Source: Deltaproteobacteria bacterium (lineage in GTDB: Bacteria; SAR324; NAC60-12). From it: DNA of 35,125 nt. The stretch covers positions 1 to 35,125 of the forward strand of contig WTIF01000292.1 in assembly GCA_011522845.1 (NCBI GenBank). Direction: 5' to 3'. Below, piece after piece: positions 1-8,556 of this stretch. The notes beneath the pieces are model-generated. The model was given only the letters and a program-made list of their open reading frames with translations. It did no database searches and was not told the origin of the DNA. The translations under genes and the position numbers were made by a program. Position 1 is the stretch's first letter. Each line of letters begins with the position of its first letter.

Positions 1-1
1 C

Positions 2-703
2 ACTAAACTCTTCCGTGAAGAACGCGAGCAACCCAACTTTCTTTTGTTGGACTGTTCCCCCTCCATGTTTTTTGCCACTCAGGGACAGCTCAAGATTCGC
101 CTGGCTGCTTGTCTAGCGGCACAGCTTGCTTGGCGGGCTCTGAAAAATCAGGATCGGGTTGCACTTTGGTTTGCCGGAGCACGAACTCATCATGAGGTGG
201 CGCCTAAGGAGCATCGTCCAGCGCTACTGCAGATGCTCGGAAAATTGGTGGAAGCCTATCAACAAGAACTGCTGGGATTGCAGGAAGATGGGTTTATTTC
301 CGTTGATCCGTCACCACTACGAAAGCTGCTGGAACGCTTCAATCGTGTTCAGCGTCCAGGTAGCGTAGTCTGGCTCTTCAGTGATTTTCAGCAATTTGGA
401 GAGGAGGATTGGAAACTCTGTCGACGACTGGTGCGGCATTGTGAGTTACGACCAGTTTGTCTTTTGGACCCCTTAGAGCAACAGATGCCGTGGCGGGGAG
501 AGGTTCTTTTTCAGCAGGGCGGGACGCGCTTAACCCTGGATTGGGGTGAGTCAAGAGAAAAGGAATTTCAAAGACAGTTCAAAGTGTGGCAGCAGGACCT
601 TCAAGAGAAATTTCGCCAGTTGAACCGACCCCTCTACTGGATGCAGACAACTGACGAGAGAGCTAACTTTCAGACGTCGATATCATCCACTGCATCGTTG
701 TAG
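2..703 (+). CDS. DUF58-family (vWA-like) protein, C-terminal part; truncated by the window start
   Basis: The open frame extends upstream of the first ATG to the window edge (TKLFREEREQPNFLLLDCSPSMFF...). The 'REERE...LLLDCSPSM' motif and downstream 'VVWLFSDF' are typical of DUF58/MoxR-associated proteins. Confidence 0.8.
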   Translation, partial: TKLFREEREQPNFLLLDCSPSMFFATQGQLKIRLAACLAAQLAWRALKNQDRVALWFAGARTHHEVAPKEHRPALLQMLGKLVEAYQQELLGLQEDGFISVDPSPLRKLLERFNRVQRPGSVVWLFSDFQQFGEEDWKLCRRLVRHCELRPVCLLDPLEQQMPWRGEVLFQQGGTRLTLDWGESREKEFQRQFKVWQQDLQEKFRQLNRPLYWMQTTDERANFQTSISSTASL

Positions 704-852
704 CTCATCCTTCCCAGCAGCAGTCCGGCTCCGACCAAGGCAGTGGAGAGGATGCTTCCGTTGGTCACCACATAAGAAATCAAGATAAACCCTCCGAGTA
801 CGGAGTAGCGCACGAAGCGATTACTTTTCAATTGAAAGATGAATTCTTCCAT
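670..852 (-). CDS. Small hydrophobic protein (60 aa), hypothetical membrane protein
   Basis: ORF directly downstream of fabF on the same strand; hydrophobic core YSVLGGFILISYVVTNGSILSTALVGAGLLLG; overlaps the end of the DUF58 ORF antisense. Confidence 0.5.
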   Translation of the reverse strand: MEEFIFQLKSNRFVRYSVLGGFILISYVVTNGSILSTALVGAGLLLGRMSYNDAVDDIDV

Positions 853-879
853 CTGGATCTCTATGAGCTAAGGATTGGG

Positions 880-2118
880 TTAGATTTTACGGAAGATGAC
901 CGAGGCATTTGTCCCACCGAAGCCAAAGGCGTTCGACATGACATGCGCTATCTGACGTTCACGCGCCACGTTTGGGGTGATGTCCAGATCACATTCCGGG
1001 TCCAGATTTTCGACATTGATCGTAGGAGGTACAAGGCCTTGCTCCATGGCTTTGACAGAGAAAACTGCCTCGATTGCCGCTGCAGCTCCCAGGAGATGTC
1101 CAGTCATGGACTTGGTGGAACTGATGGAAATCTGCTTTGCGGTGTCTTCTCCAAGCGCCAGCTTGAGCGCTCGCAATTCGTTAAGATCGCCTGCTGGAGT
1201 CGAGGTGCCATGAGCGTTCACGTAGTCTAGATCCTCCGAGTTCAACTTGGCATCCTTGAGGGCTAGCTTCATTGCTCGAGCTGGGCCTTCCATGGATGGC
1301 GCAGTGATGTGATGGGCATCCGAACTGACCCCATACCCAATGATTTCGCAGTAGATCCGGGCTCCTCTGGCTTTCGCAAATTCATAATCTTCGAGAATCA
1401 GCATTGCTCCTCCCTCCGAAAGAACAAAGCCATCTCGATCTTGATCGTAAGGACGACTCGCCCGTTCTGGGTCATCATTGCGTGTACTGAGTGCTCGCAT
1501 CGCCGCAAAACCTCCGACCCCCAGTGGCGTCACAGCTGATTCACTGCCTCCTGCCAACATGATTTTGGCATCTCCGCGTTCAATGATACGTGCTGCAGTA
1601 CCAATCGCATGATTGGAGGAAGTACAGGCCGAAACTGAACAAGCATTGTAGTTACGAGCCTTGAAAACCATGGAGACCTGACCTGGAGCCAGGTTGACAA
1701 GAGTCATTGGGATGAAGAAGGGAGAAATCCGTTTTGGACCTCCCTCTTCCACCAGCAGCGTGTGTCTCTCGATATTACCCAATCCCCCGATTCCCACTCC
1801 CATTGAGACACCAGTTTCCTCCTCCAACTCCTCGGTGATCTCCAAATTAGCATCTTGGAGAGCTTCCGCTGCAGCACCAACTGCATAGCGAATGAAGAGT
1901 TCCATCTTACGAGCTTCCTTGGGAGAGACAATGTCAGGAACTTGGTAGTTGCGTACCTCCCCAGCAATTTGAGTTCGGAACTCCGAAGCATCAAAATGTG
2001 TGATTGGACCGATGCCTGACTTTCCAGAGGAACAGGCACTCCAAGCTTCTGCCACGCTATTTCCAAGTGGACTGACGCAACCAAGACCGGTCACGACGAT
2101 TCGACGACGATCGCTCAT
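880..2118 (-). CDS. fabF: Beta-ketoacyl-ACP synthase II
   Basis: 412 aa; RRRIVVTGLGCVSPLGNS, SACTSSNHAIGTA active-site Cys, NAHGTSTPAGD, KSMTGHLLGAAAAIEA, NAFGFGGTNAS; adjacent to acpP. Confidence 0.97.
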   Translation of the reverse strand: MSDRRRIVVTGLGCVSPLGNSVAEAWSACSSGKSGIGPITHFDASEFRTQIAGEVRNYQVPDIVSPKEARKMELFIRYAVGAAAEALQDANLEITEELEEETGVSMGVGIGGLGNIERHTLLVEEGGPKRISPFFIPMTLVNLAPGQVSMVFKARNYNACSVSACTSSNHAIGTAARIIERGDAKIMLAGGSESAVTPLGVGGFAAMRALSTRNDDPERASRPYDQDRDGFVLSEGGAMLILEDYEFAKARGARIYCEIIGYGVSSDAHHITAPSMEGPARAMKLALKDAKLNSEDLDYVNAHGTSTPAGDLNELRALKLALGEDTAKQISISSTKSMTGHLLGAAAAIEAVFSVKAMEQGLVPPTINVENLDPECDLDITPNVARERQIAHVMSNAFGFGGTNASVIFRKI

Positions 2119-2148
2119 GAGAGTGTGATAGGAGAAGGGGAGAGGGGA

Positions 2149-2385
2149 TCAGCCAGTAGCAGATCGGATGAAGTCGACAGCTGACTGGACGGTAGTGATT
2201 TTTTCGGAGGCGTCATCTGGGATGTCGATGCCGAATTCTTCTTCCAGCGCCATGACTAGTTCAACGGTGTCCAGTGAGTCTGCGTCTAGATCGTCAATGA
2301 AGTGGGATTCTAAATTGATCTCAGACTCATCTTTGCCAAGTTGCTCGCTGATGATCTTCGTGACCTTTGATACGATTTCATCCAT
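2149..2385 (-). CDS. acpP: Acyl carrier protein (start at the internal Met of the 109-aa ORF)
   Basis: [66 protein letters not shown] phosphopantetheine site; the ORF extension up to 2478 is not ACP-like and an AAGGA-type RBS precedes 2385. Confidence 0.95.
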   Translation of the reverse strand: MDEIVSKVTKIISEQLGKDESEINLESHFIDDLDADSLDTVELVMALEEEFGIDIPDDASEKITTVQSAVDFIRSATG

Positions 2386-2535
2386 GTTGTGATCCTTTTC
2401 CAGTGTAAAACCAAAGATTAGGCGACCAGAGGCATTTCCTGCTTGGGAGGTCCTGCTAGCCACGGAGAATTCCCGCAACCAGTGCGAGTTTGTTTCCTCA
2501 AATTCGGCTTAAATGTCAATTTTTTTGCGGACGTC

Positions 2536-3276
2536 CTAGTAGAGTCCACCATTTACATGCAGTGTGGTGCCTGTGATGTAGGCTGCATGATCAGATACCA
2601 AGAAACGTACCGCCCAAGCAACTTCCTGAGCACTTCCCATCCGCCCAAGAGGCACCTGACTGAGGATGGCTTCCTTTTGTTTCTCGTTCAACTCCTCCGT
2701 CATGTCTGTCTCAATGAATCCTGGGGAGATGGTATTGACCGTGATGTTGCGTCCTCCAAGCTCCTTGGCCAATGACTTTGTGAAACCGATCAATCCGGCC
2801 TTGGTTGTGCTGTAGTTCACCTGACCTGGATTACCTGTGGATCCGACCACTGAGCCAATATTGACGATGCGACCAAAGCGCTGTTTGACCATATGACGGA
2901 TTAGACTGCGGGTGATGTAGTAGACACCATTCAAATTGACTCCCAGTACCTGCTCCCACTCTTCTGGCTTCATCCGCATGAAGAGGTTATCCTTGGTGAT
3001 ACCCGCATTGTTCACCAGAATATCGATTCCTCCTGTAAGTTTCAGAGCCTCTTCAGCTAGATTGTCAGCGGTCTCTCGATCCGCTACATCTCCTAGAAGA
3101 CTCCAACCTTCTCCATTGGCTTCCTTGATTTCTGTGAGAACAGCGGAGCCGCGTTCTGGATTTCGGTTGATGATGACGACACTTGCTCCAGCCCGCGCCA
3201 ACTCCAGCGCGATTTCACGTCCAATTCCGCGTCCAGCCCCGGTCACCAGCGCACGTTTGCCAGTCAAATCCGTCAT
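2536..3276 (-). CDS. fabG: 3-oxoacyl-ACP reductase
   Basis: SDR fold: VTGAGRGIGREIA, LVNNAGITKDNLFMRM, VNIGSVVGSTGNPGQVNYSTTKAGLIGFTKSLAKE, C-terminal GTTLHVNGGLY. Confidence 0.97.
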   Translation of the reverse strand: MTDLTGKRALVTGAGRGIGREIALELARAGASVVIINRNPERGSAVLTEIKEANGEGWSLLGDVADRETADNLAEEALKLTGGIDILVNNAGITKDNLFMRMKPEEWEQVLGVNLNGVYYITRSLIRHMVKQRFGRIVNIGSVVGSTGNPGQVNYSTTKAGLIGFTKSLAKELGGRNITVNTISPGFIETDMTEELNEKQKEAILSQVPLGRMGSAQEVAWAVRFLVSDHAAYITGTTLHVNGGLY

Positions 3277-4532
3277 TACCTTACCTTGAAATAGAGGATC
3301 AGAGTGATCACAAAAAGCCAGATGGAGCGCAAATGAAAATGCCAGACCACTCGACTATTGACTTCTTGAGGAGTGAGCAGCTTGTTGTCTTCTGGAACAG
3401 AGCGCACTCCAAGTTTTTCCAACATCATCAACCAGACTGACTTCACTTTGGGAGCTTCCGGATGATAGGTCCAAAGTTGTTGCAGATGATGATGATAGGG
3501 AGATTTCAGAAAGAAGCGATAAGTTTCCGCAAAATCCCTACCCCGCAAACGCAACATTGCTCGAAAAAATCCTCGCTGAATGATTGTTGAGAGAGCAGAG
3601 AAAACAAACAGTCCTCCGACAATCGGCAGGAACAACTCAGCTTTCACAAAGATGAACATTGCTGAAACAACACTGCCCAGCGCCAGGGCTCCGAGGTCAC
3701 CCATGTAGATCTGGGCGGGAGGTGCGTTGTACTTCAGAAAGGCAAAACCTGCGCTGATGATGGCAGCAGCAAGCACAGCCAATTCTTTGATATCGTGAGA
3801 AAGATGAGGAATTTTTAGCTTTGTGGCAAAGTCTAAGTCTCCTCCAATGTAGGCCACAGCTCCTACGAAGAGTGTACAAGTCATCAAAGGTACAGTGGCC
3901 AGGGTGTCCATCCCATCGGTCAAGTTGACCGCATTCGCGCCACCCACGATGACCAGCAGCATGAAGGGAATGAACAGATACTTTGGCAGATACGGGTACC
4001 ATTCATCGATAGGCACAAAAGGAACAACGAGATGTCCATCAATATCGACGTATAAGTACAGCCCTAAGACAACTAGCAGAGCCACTGCAAATTCAGCAAC
4101 CAACCGGCCCTTGCCACTAATGCCATCAGCCTTATCACTATAGCTCTTGCGGGTTTCTTCCCCTCTCTCGATGCGCCGTTTGTGAAAGACTTTTGCCAGA
4201 TCATCCAGCGCTCCAATCAGCCCGAAGGAAAGCATGATCAGGAGCAGGGCGATGATGTACTGATTCAGAGTCGTCCAGAGCAGCGAAGAAATTAGGATGC
4301 CTACGATCAACACCCCGCCTCCCATAATCGGGGTTGCTCCGGTGTACGGCCCTGTCTGTCTGCTAGCTGCTGTGAAATCGGAGGTGATTCCGCGACGCCG
4401 AAAAAGCTGTATTGTCATCGGCATCAGCCAGGTGATGATCAGATAAGCTGTTAAGAACGTCATCCCCCCGCGGAAGAAGACGGACTTGAAGATCTGATAA
4501 GGCAACAAGGAATAGAGCAGGCTAGCGAGCAA
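3276..4532 (-). CDS. mraY: Phospho-N-acetylmuramoyl-pentapeptide-transferase (divergent MraY)
   Basis: 418-aa polytopic protein with GALDDLAKV, SGKGRL, NLTDGMDTLA, FLKYNAPPAQIYMGDLGALALGS and PYHHHLQ motifs of the MraY family. Confidence 0.85.
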   Translation of the reverse strand: MLASLLYSLLPYQIFKSVFFRGGMTFLTAYLIITWLMPMTIQLFRRRGITSDFTAASRQTGPYTGATPIMGGGVLIVGILISSLLWTTLNQYIIALLLIMLSFGLIGALDDLAKVFHKRRIERGEETRKSYSDKADGISGKGRLVAEFAVALLVVLGLYLYVDIDGHLVVPFVPIDEWYPYLPKYLFIPFMLLVIVGGANAVNLTDGMDTLATVPLMTCTLFVGAVAYIGGDLDFATKLKIPHLSHDIKELAVLAAAIISAGFAFLKYNAPPAQIYMGDLGALALGSVVSAMFIFVKAELFLPIVGGLFVFSALSTIIQRGFFRAMLRLRGRDFAETYRFFLKSPYHHHLQQLWTYHPEAPKVKSVWLMMLEKLGVRSVPEDNKLLTPQEVNSRVVWHFHLRSIWLFVITLILYFKVR

Positions 4533-4563
4533 AAGAGGATCCTAGGGAGGATTAGGGTATGAC

Positions 4564-5133
4564 TCAGATGGTCATCAGTTCTTTTTCCTTGGCAGTCATT
4601 AATTCGCTCACTAGGTTGATGTGCTCATCCGTGAGCTTTTGGATATCTGCCTGGGCGCCCTTCTCTTCATCCTGAGAGATGAGCTTGTCTTTTTCCATCT
4701 TTTTCAAGGTGTCGTTACCTTCCCGACGCACATTGCGTAAGGCTACTTTGACTTCTTCACCAATTTTCTTGGTCTGTTTGACTCGTTCCTTGCGGCGTTC
4801 TTCCGTGAAGGGAGGCAACAGCGCTCTGATTACGTTGCCATCATTGGACAGGCTGAAACCGAGATTTGCTGCTTGAAGTGTTCTCTCGATCTCCTTGATC
4901 ATGTTTTTTTCCCAAGGATTGATCATCAGCAGTTGAGGTTCTGGTGCAGAAACCGAGGCAACTTGTGTGATCGGAGTTGGAGATCCGTAGTAGTCAACTT
5001 TCTCGTTCTCAAGCATAGCTGGTGTAACTCGGCCCGCATGAATGTTGTTAAACTCCTGTCGCAGGTTGTTCAATGTATTATCCATTTTTCGGCGGACTGT
5101 CTCTTGAACTTCTTCGATCGTCTCGGCTTGCAT
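4564..5133 (-). CDS. frr: Ribosome recycling factor
   Basis: 189 aa; LRQEFNNIHAGRVTPAMLENEKVDYYGSPTPITQVASVSAPEPQLLMINPWEK, PPFTEERRKERVKQTKKIGEEVKVALRNVRRE. Confidence 0.97.
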   Translation of the reverse strand: MQAETIEEVQETVRRKMDNTLNNLRQEFNNIHAGRVTPAMLENEKVDYYGSPTPITQVASVSAPEPQLLMINPWEKNMIKEIERTLQAANLGFSLSNDGNVIRALLPPFTEERRKERVKQTKKIGEEVKVALRNVRREGNDTLKKMEKDKLISQDEEKGAQADIQKLTDEHINLVSELMTAKEKELMTI

Positions 5134-5143
5134 GATGTATCTC

Positions 5144-5854
5144 TCAGCTAATCAGGGTGCCAACAGGTTCACCACAAACTGCCCTCAGGATAGCGTCGGG
5201 GGCATTGATATCGAGAACCATGATTGGCAAATCATTGTCTTTGCAGAAGGCAATCGCTGTGGAATCCATGACCTTTAGGTTCCGTTTGAGGACCTCAGCA
5301 TAATCGAGCTGTTCATAACGGACAGCATCGGCATGGAGCATTGGATCTTTGTCATAGACACCATCGGTTTTGGTTGCCTTGATCACAATCTCGGCATTAA
5401 TTTCAGATGCCCGTAGTACTGCAGCAGTGTCCGTCGTGAAGAACGGGTTTCCGGTTCCTGCTGCAAAAATGACCACTCGCGACTTCTCTAAGTGTCGATC
5501 AGCCCGACGCTTGATGTAAGGTTCAGCTACAGCGCGGATATCTATGGCAGACATTACCCGAGTGTTGACCCCACGTTGCTCCAAAACTTCTTGCAGGCAG
5601 ATGCTGTTGATCACAGTGGCCATCATGCCCATGTGATCGCCGGTAACTCGGCCAATATGCCCCTCAGCAGAGCGGGCACCTCGAAAAATGTTTCCACCCC
5701 CTACCACGACTCCTACCGCAACTCCGAGATCGTGAACCTTGGAGATGTTTTCAGCGATGGTTTGAACCACCTCATAGTCGAAACCAAAGCCCTTGGTTCC
5801 TCCAAGAGTTTCCCCACTGAGTTTGAGAAGAATTCGCTGATAGGAAGGTTGCAA
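5144..5854 (-). CDS. pyrH: UMP kinase
   Basis: 236 aa; YQRILLKLSGETLGG, GVVVGGGNIFRG, GDHMGMMATVINS, FAAGTGNPFFTTDTAAVLRA. Confidence 0.97.
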   Translation of the reverse strand: MQPSYQRILLKLSGETLGGTKGFGFDYEVVQTIAENISKVHDLGVAVGVVVGGGNIFRGARSAEGHIGRVTGDHMGMMATVINSICLQEVLEQRGVNTRVMSAIDIRAVAEPYIKRRADRHLEKSRVVIFAAGTGNPFFTTDTAAVLRASEINAEIVIKATKTDGVYDKDPMLHADAVRYEQLDYAEVLKRNLKVMDSTAIAFCKDNDLPIMVLDINAPDAILRAVCGEPVGTLIS

Positions 5855-5860
5855 ATGTCC

Positions 5861-6715
5861 TCAGAAGTTGAATTTGGCAAAGCTGTCGAATCGGAGTTCC
5901 ACTCCCAGTTCCTTGGCTTTGTCATCTACCAACTGCTGAACAGTACGCTGGGGATCCTTGACGAAGGGTTGGGAACTGACGCAGATCTCTTTCAAGAACT
6001 TCTGAATCCGACCACTGACCATTTTTTCAATAATGTTGTCTGGCTTGCCAGATTCACGAGCTTGTGCAACGAAAACTTCCTTTTCCTTGTCCAGTACAGA
6101 TTGGTCTACTTGCTCAGGGAGAACGGCTTCTGCAGGAGTTGCGGCAATGTGCATTGCGATGTCTCTGGCCAGAGAGGTCAACTGGTCTTTATCTGCAGCA
6201 CCGTTGGTTGCGATCGGGACAAGCACTCCAATTTTTCCAGTCATGTGAATGTACGAGCCAATCACACCTTCGTCCAGTTCGAAGCGCTTTGCTTCCGCAA
6301 ACTGGATGTTTTCCCCGAGCTCAGCGACACTTTGGGTCAGCAAGTCCTGAATGGTTCCGGATCCATCAACCAAAGTTTGACTTGGAACCTCTACATCTCC
6401 CTGAGTAGCCACCTGACTACAGATGGTTTGCAGTAGATTTTGGAAACGTTCGTTCTTGGCAACAAAGTCTGTTTCACAGGACAGCTTGACGAGACTCGCA
6501 GTTCTTAGATCATCACTAACGTAAGCTGCGATGGCACCGTCATTGGTTTCTCTCGAGGATTTCTTGATCGCCTTGGCTTGCCCACGCTTACGCAGAAAAT
6601 CTTTGGCAGCTTCTATATCTCCGTTGGTTTCAACGAGAGCTTTTTTGCAATCCATCATTGGCACACCAGTCAGTTCGCGCAGCTCCTTGACGGCGGCAGC
6701 AGTGATCTCAGCCAT
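5861..6715 (-). CDS. tsf: Elongation factor Ts
   Basis: 284 aa; AAAVKELRELTGVPMMDCKKALVETNGDIEAAKDFLRKRGQAKA, SCETDFVAKNERF. Confidence 0.97.
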   Translation of the reverse strand: MAEITAAAVKELRELTGVPMMDCKKALVETNGDIEAAKDFLRKRGQAKAIKKSSRETNDGAIAAYVSDDLRTASLVKLSCETDFVAKNERFQNLLQTICSQVATQGDVEVPSQTLVDGSGTIQDLLTQSVAELGENIQFAEAKRFELDEGVIGSYIHMTGKIGVLVPIATNGAADKDQLTSLARDIAMHIAATPAEAVLPEQVDQSVLDKEKEVFVAQARESGKPDNIIEKMVSGRIQKFLKEICVSSQPFVKDPQRTVQQLVDDKAKELGVELRFDSFAKFNF

Positions 6716-6742
6716 GATTCTTTTTCTCCTTCGCTGATTCGT

Positions 6743-7570
6743 TTATTCAGGGGTGGCAGGGGTGTCGGTCACTTCGTTGTCTGCAGAGTCACTTTCCTCT
6801 GTCTTGGGCTCGCTCTCTGCTGCCGCCGGAGCAGCCTGGCTAATCTCAGCGGGTGTTCCACTATCAGCAGTAGAAATGCTCGCTCGGCTTGCCCGTCCTT
6901 CCAGTATTCCAGTCGCAATCACGCTGGCGAAGAGTCGTACAGCTTTAGGAGAGTCATCATTGCCCGGAATCGGGACAGTGACATCTTTTGGATCACTGTT
7001 GGTATCGGCAATTGCGATGATGGGAATCCCGAGTTTGTTGGCTTCCCGAATTGCCAGATGCTCTCTACGACAATCCACAACGAAGATTAGATCAGGAAGT
7101 CCACGCATGGTCTTCACACCACCTAGGGACTGGTCCAATTTCTCGCGCTTACGTTGGATACGGAGTGCTTCTTTTTTGATGATGCCTTCGTAAGTGTCGT
7201 CTTCTCCTGCCAACTCTTCAAATTCCTTCAATCGGCTGATTGACTGTTTGACGGTAGAGAAGTTGGTCAGCATCCCACCGAGCCAGCGGAAGTTGATATA
7301 ATTGGCTCCGCAGCGGTCAGCTTCTTCTTGAATGATGTTTTGGATCTGGGGCTTGGTACCAACGAAGAGGAAGTTTCGACCCTCTGAAGCCGTGGTTTTG
7401 GCATACTCGTAGGCCACTTTGAGTTGCTTGAGGCTTTGGCGCAGATCGATGATATGAATGCCACTCTTGACTCCATAGATGTAGGGAGCCATGTTGGGGT
7501 TCCAGCGCTTGGTCTGGTGTCCGAAGTGAACGCCGGCTTCTAGAAATTGCCGCATTGAGATAACAGCCAT
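6743..7570 (-). CDS. rpsB: 30S ribosomal protein S2 with acidic/Ala-Pro-rich C-terminal tail
   Basis: 275 aa; MRQFLEAGVHFGHQTKRWNPNMAPYIYG, IHIIDLRQS, RWLGGMLTNFSTV, LPDLIFVVD, IPIIAIADTNSDP. Confidence 0.97.
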   Translation of the reverse strand: MAVISMRQFLEAGVHFGHQTKRWNPNMAPYIYGVKSGIHIIDLRQSLKQLKVAYEYAKTTASEGRNFLFVGTKPQIQNIIQEEADRCGANYINFRWLGGMLTNFSTVKQSISRLKEFEELAGEDDTYEGIIKKEALRIQRKREKLDQSLGGVKTMRGLPDLIFVVDCRREHLAIREANKLGIPIIAIADTNSDPKDVTVPIPGNDDSPKAVRLFASVIATGILEGRASRASISTADSGTPAEISQAAPAAAESEPKTEESDSADNEVTDTPATPE

Positions 7571-7667
7571 GATGTCTCCGTGATTGATGATGGCTTGTTG
7601 TGCCGATACCCGCCTGAATCAGGTCAGGGAAAGAGGATCAAGATTCATCCGAAGAAAGGATGGAATG

Positions 7668-7692
7668 AAAAATAAAACCTTACTTTTTAAGG
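7668..7692 (-). terminator. Candidate weak intrinsic terminator between panB and rpsB (minus strand)
   Basis: Read on the minus strand: CCTTA-AAAAG-TAAGG 5-bp stem followed by TTTTATTTTT. The stem is AT-rich and short. Confidence 0.4.
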
Positions 7693-7731
7693 AAAAATAA
7701 CCGTTTTTGCAAGTTCCTTTTCAGGCATTGA

Positions 7732-8556
7732 TTAGGAACTTTTGCTCTGCTTGTTTGGGTTCTGATAGGATTCGTCCGGACCGGGGTAATCTAAACTACG
7801 GACGTCATCAACCCACTCATTCACTGCGGCCAAGGCAATCTGTCGAAGTTGGGCGTACTGGCGAACAAAGGAGGGCATCCTACCATTAGTCATGCCGAGC
7901 AAATCGTGCAGCACCAGCACTTGAGCATCGACTCCTGGACCCGAACCAATTCCAATGGTCAACATGTCCACAGATCGAGTAATTTGCTCAGCAACCTCAT
8001 CCACTACACACTCCAAAACAATTGCAAAGCAACCAGCGTCTTGCAGACGTTGCGCTTCCTCTATAAGTCGCTGCTGATCGGGCAAGGTTTTACCATCAAT
8101 CTTATAGCCACTTAAATGGACCGACTGGGGCTGAAAACCGATGTGCCCGCAGACAGGAACTCCCATCGGAGTCAGGTGTCGAATAGTAGTCAGAATCTCA
8201 GAGGTAGCTCCTTCCATCTTGAGAGCACCGGCTCCACTGTCCTTAAAGACCCGAATGGACTGCTCCACGTTGAGTGCTACATCCGCTTGCAGACTACCAA
8301 AGGGCATATCTGCAATCACCAGTTTGGTTGGGGCACAACGGGTCACGATCCTAGCGTGGTAGATGATCTCTTCCAAAGTCACAGGTAACGTTGAATCGTG
8401 CCCCTGTACCATCAATCCCAGTGTGTCTCCAACGAGGATCATGTCGACTGGGGATTCTTCCAGCATTGTGGCGTGAAAAGCATCGTAGCCGGTGAGGCAG
8501 GTGAGCTTCTCCTGTCCCTTACGACGCAGCAGTTTTGGAATCAAGATTTGTTTCAT
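7732..8556 (-). CDS. panB: 3-methyl-2-oxobutanoate hydroxymethyltransferase
   Basis: 274 aa; LTCLTGYDAFHATMLEESPVDMILVGDTLGLMVQGHDSTLPVTLEEIIYH, GHIGFQPQSVHLSGYK. Confidence 0.96.
   Translation of the reverse strand: MKQILIPKLLRRKGQEKLTCLTGYDAFHATMLEESPVDMILVGDTLGLMVQGHDSTLPVTLEEIIYHARIVTRCAPTKLVIADMPFGSLQADVALNVEQSIRVFKDSGAGALKMEGATSEILTTIRHLTPMGVPVCGHIGFQPQSVHLSGYKIDGKTLPDQQRLIEEAQRLQDAGCFAIVLECVVDEVAEQITRSVDMLTIGIGSGPGVDAQVLVLHDLLGMTNGRMPSFVRQYAQLRQIALAAVNEWVDDVRSLDYPGPDESYQNPNKQSKSS

Noticed and set aside
832-2392. Antisense and frame-shifted ORFs over fabF/acpP (832..1230, 977..1213, 1309..1539, 1694..1888, 1704..2084, 2168..2392)
   Set aside because: Shadow ORFs opposite or out of frame with strongly recognised CDSs; low-complexity Ser/Arg-rich translations with no family resemblance.
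5492-6436. 314-aa plus-strand ORF antisense to pyrH/tsf
   Set aside because: Long, but overlaps two unambiguous housekeeping genes on the other strand; no recognisable motif.
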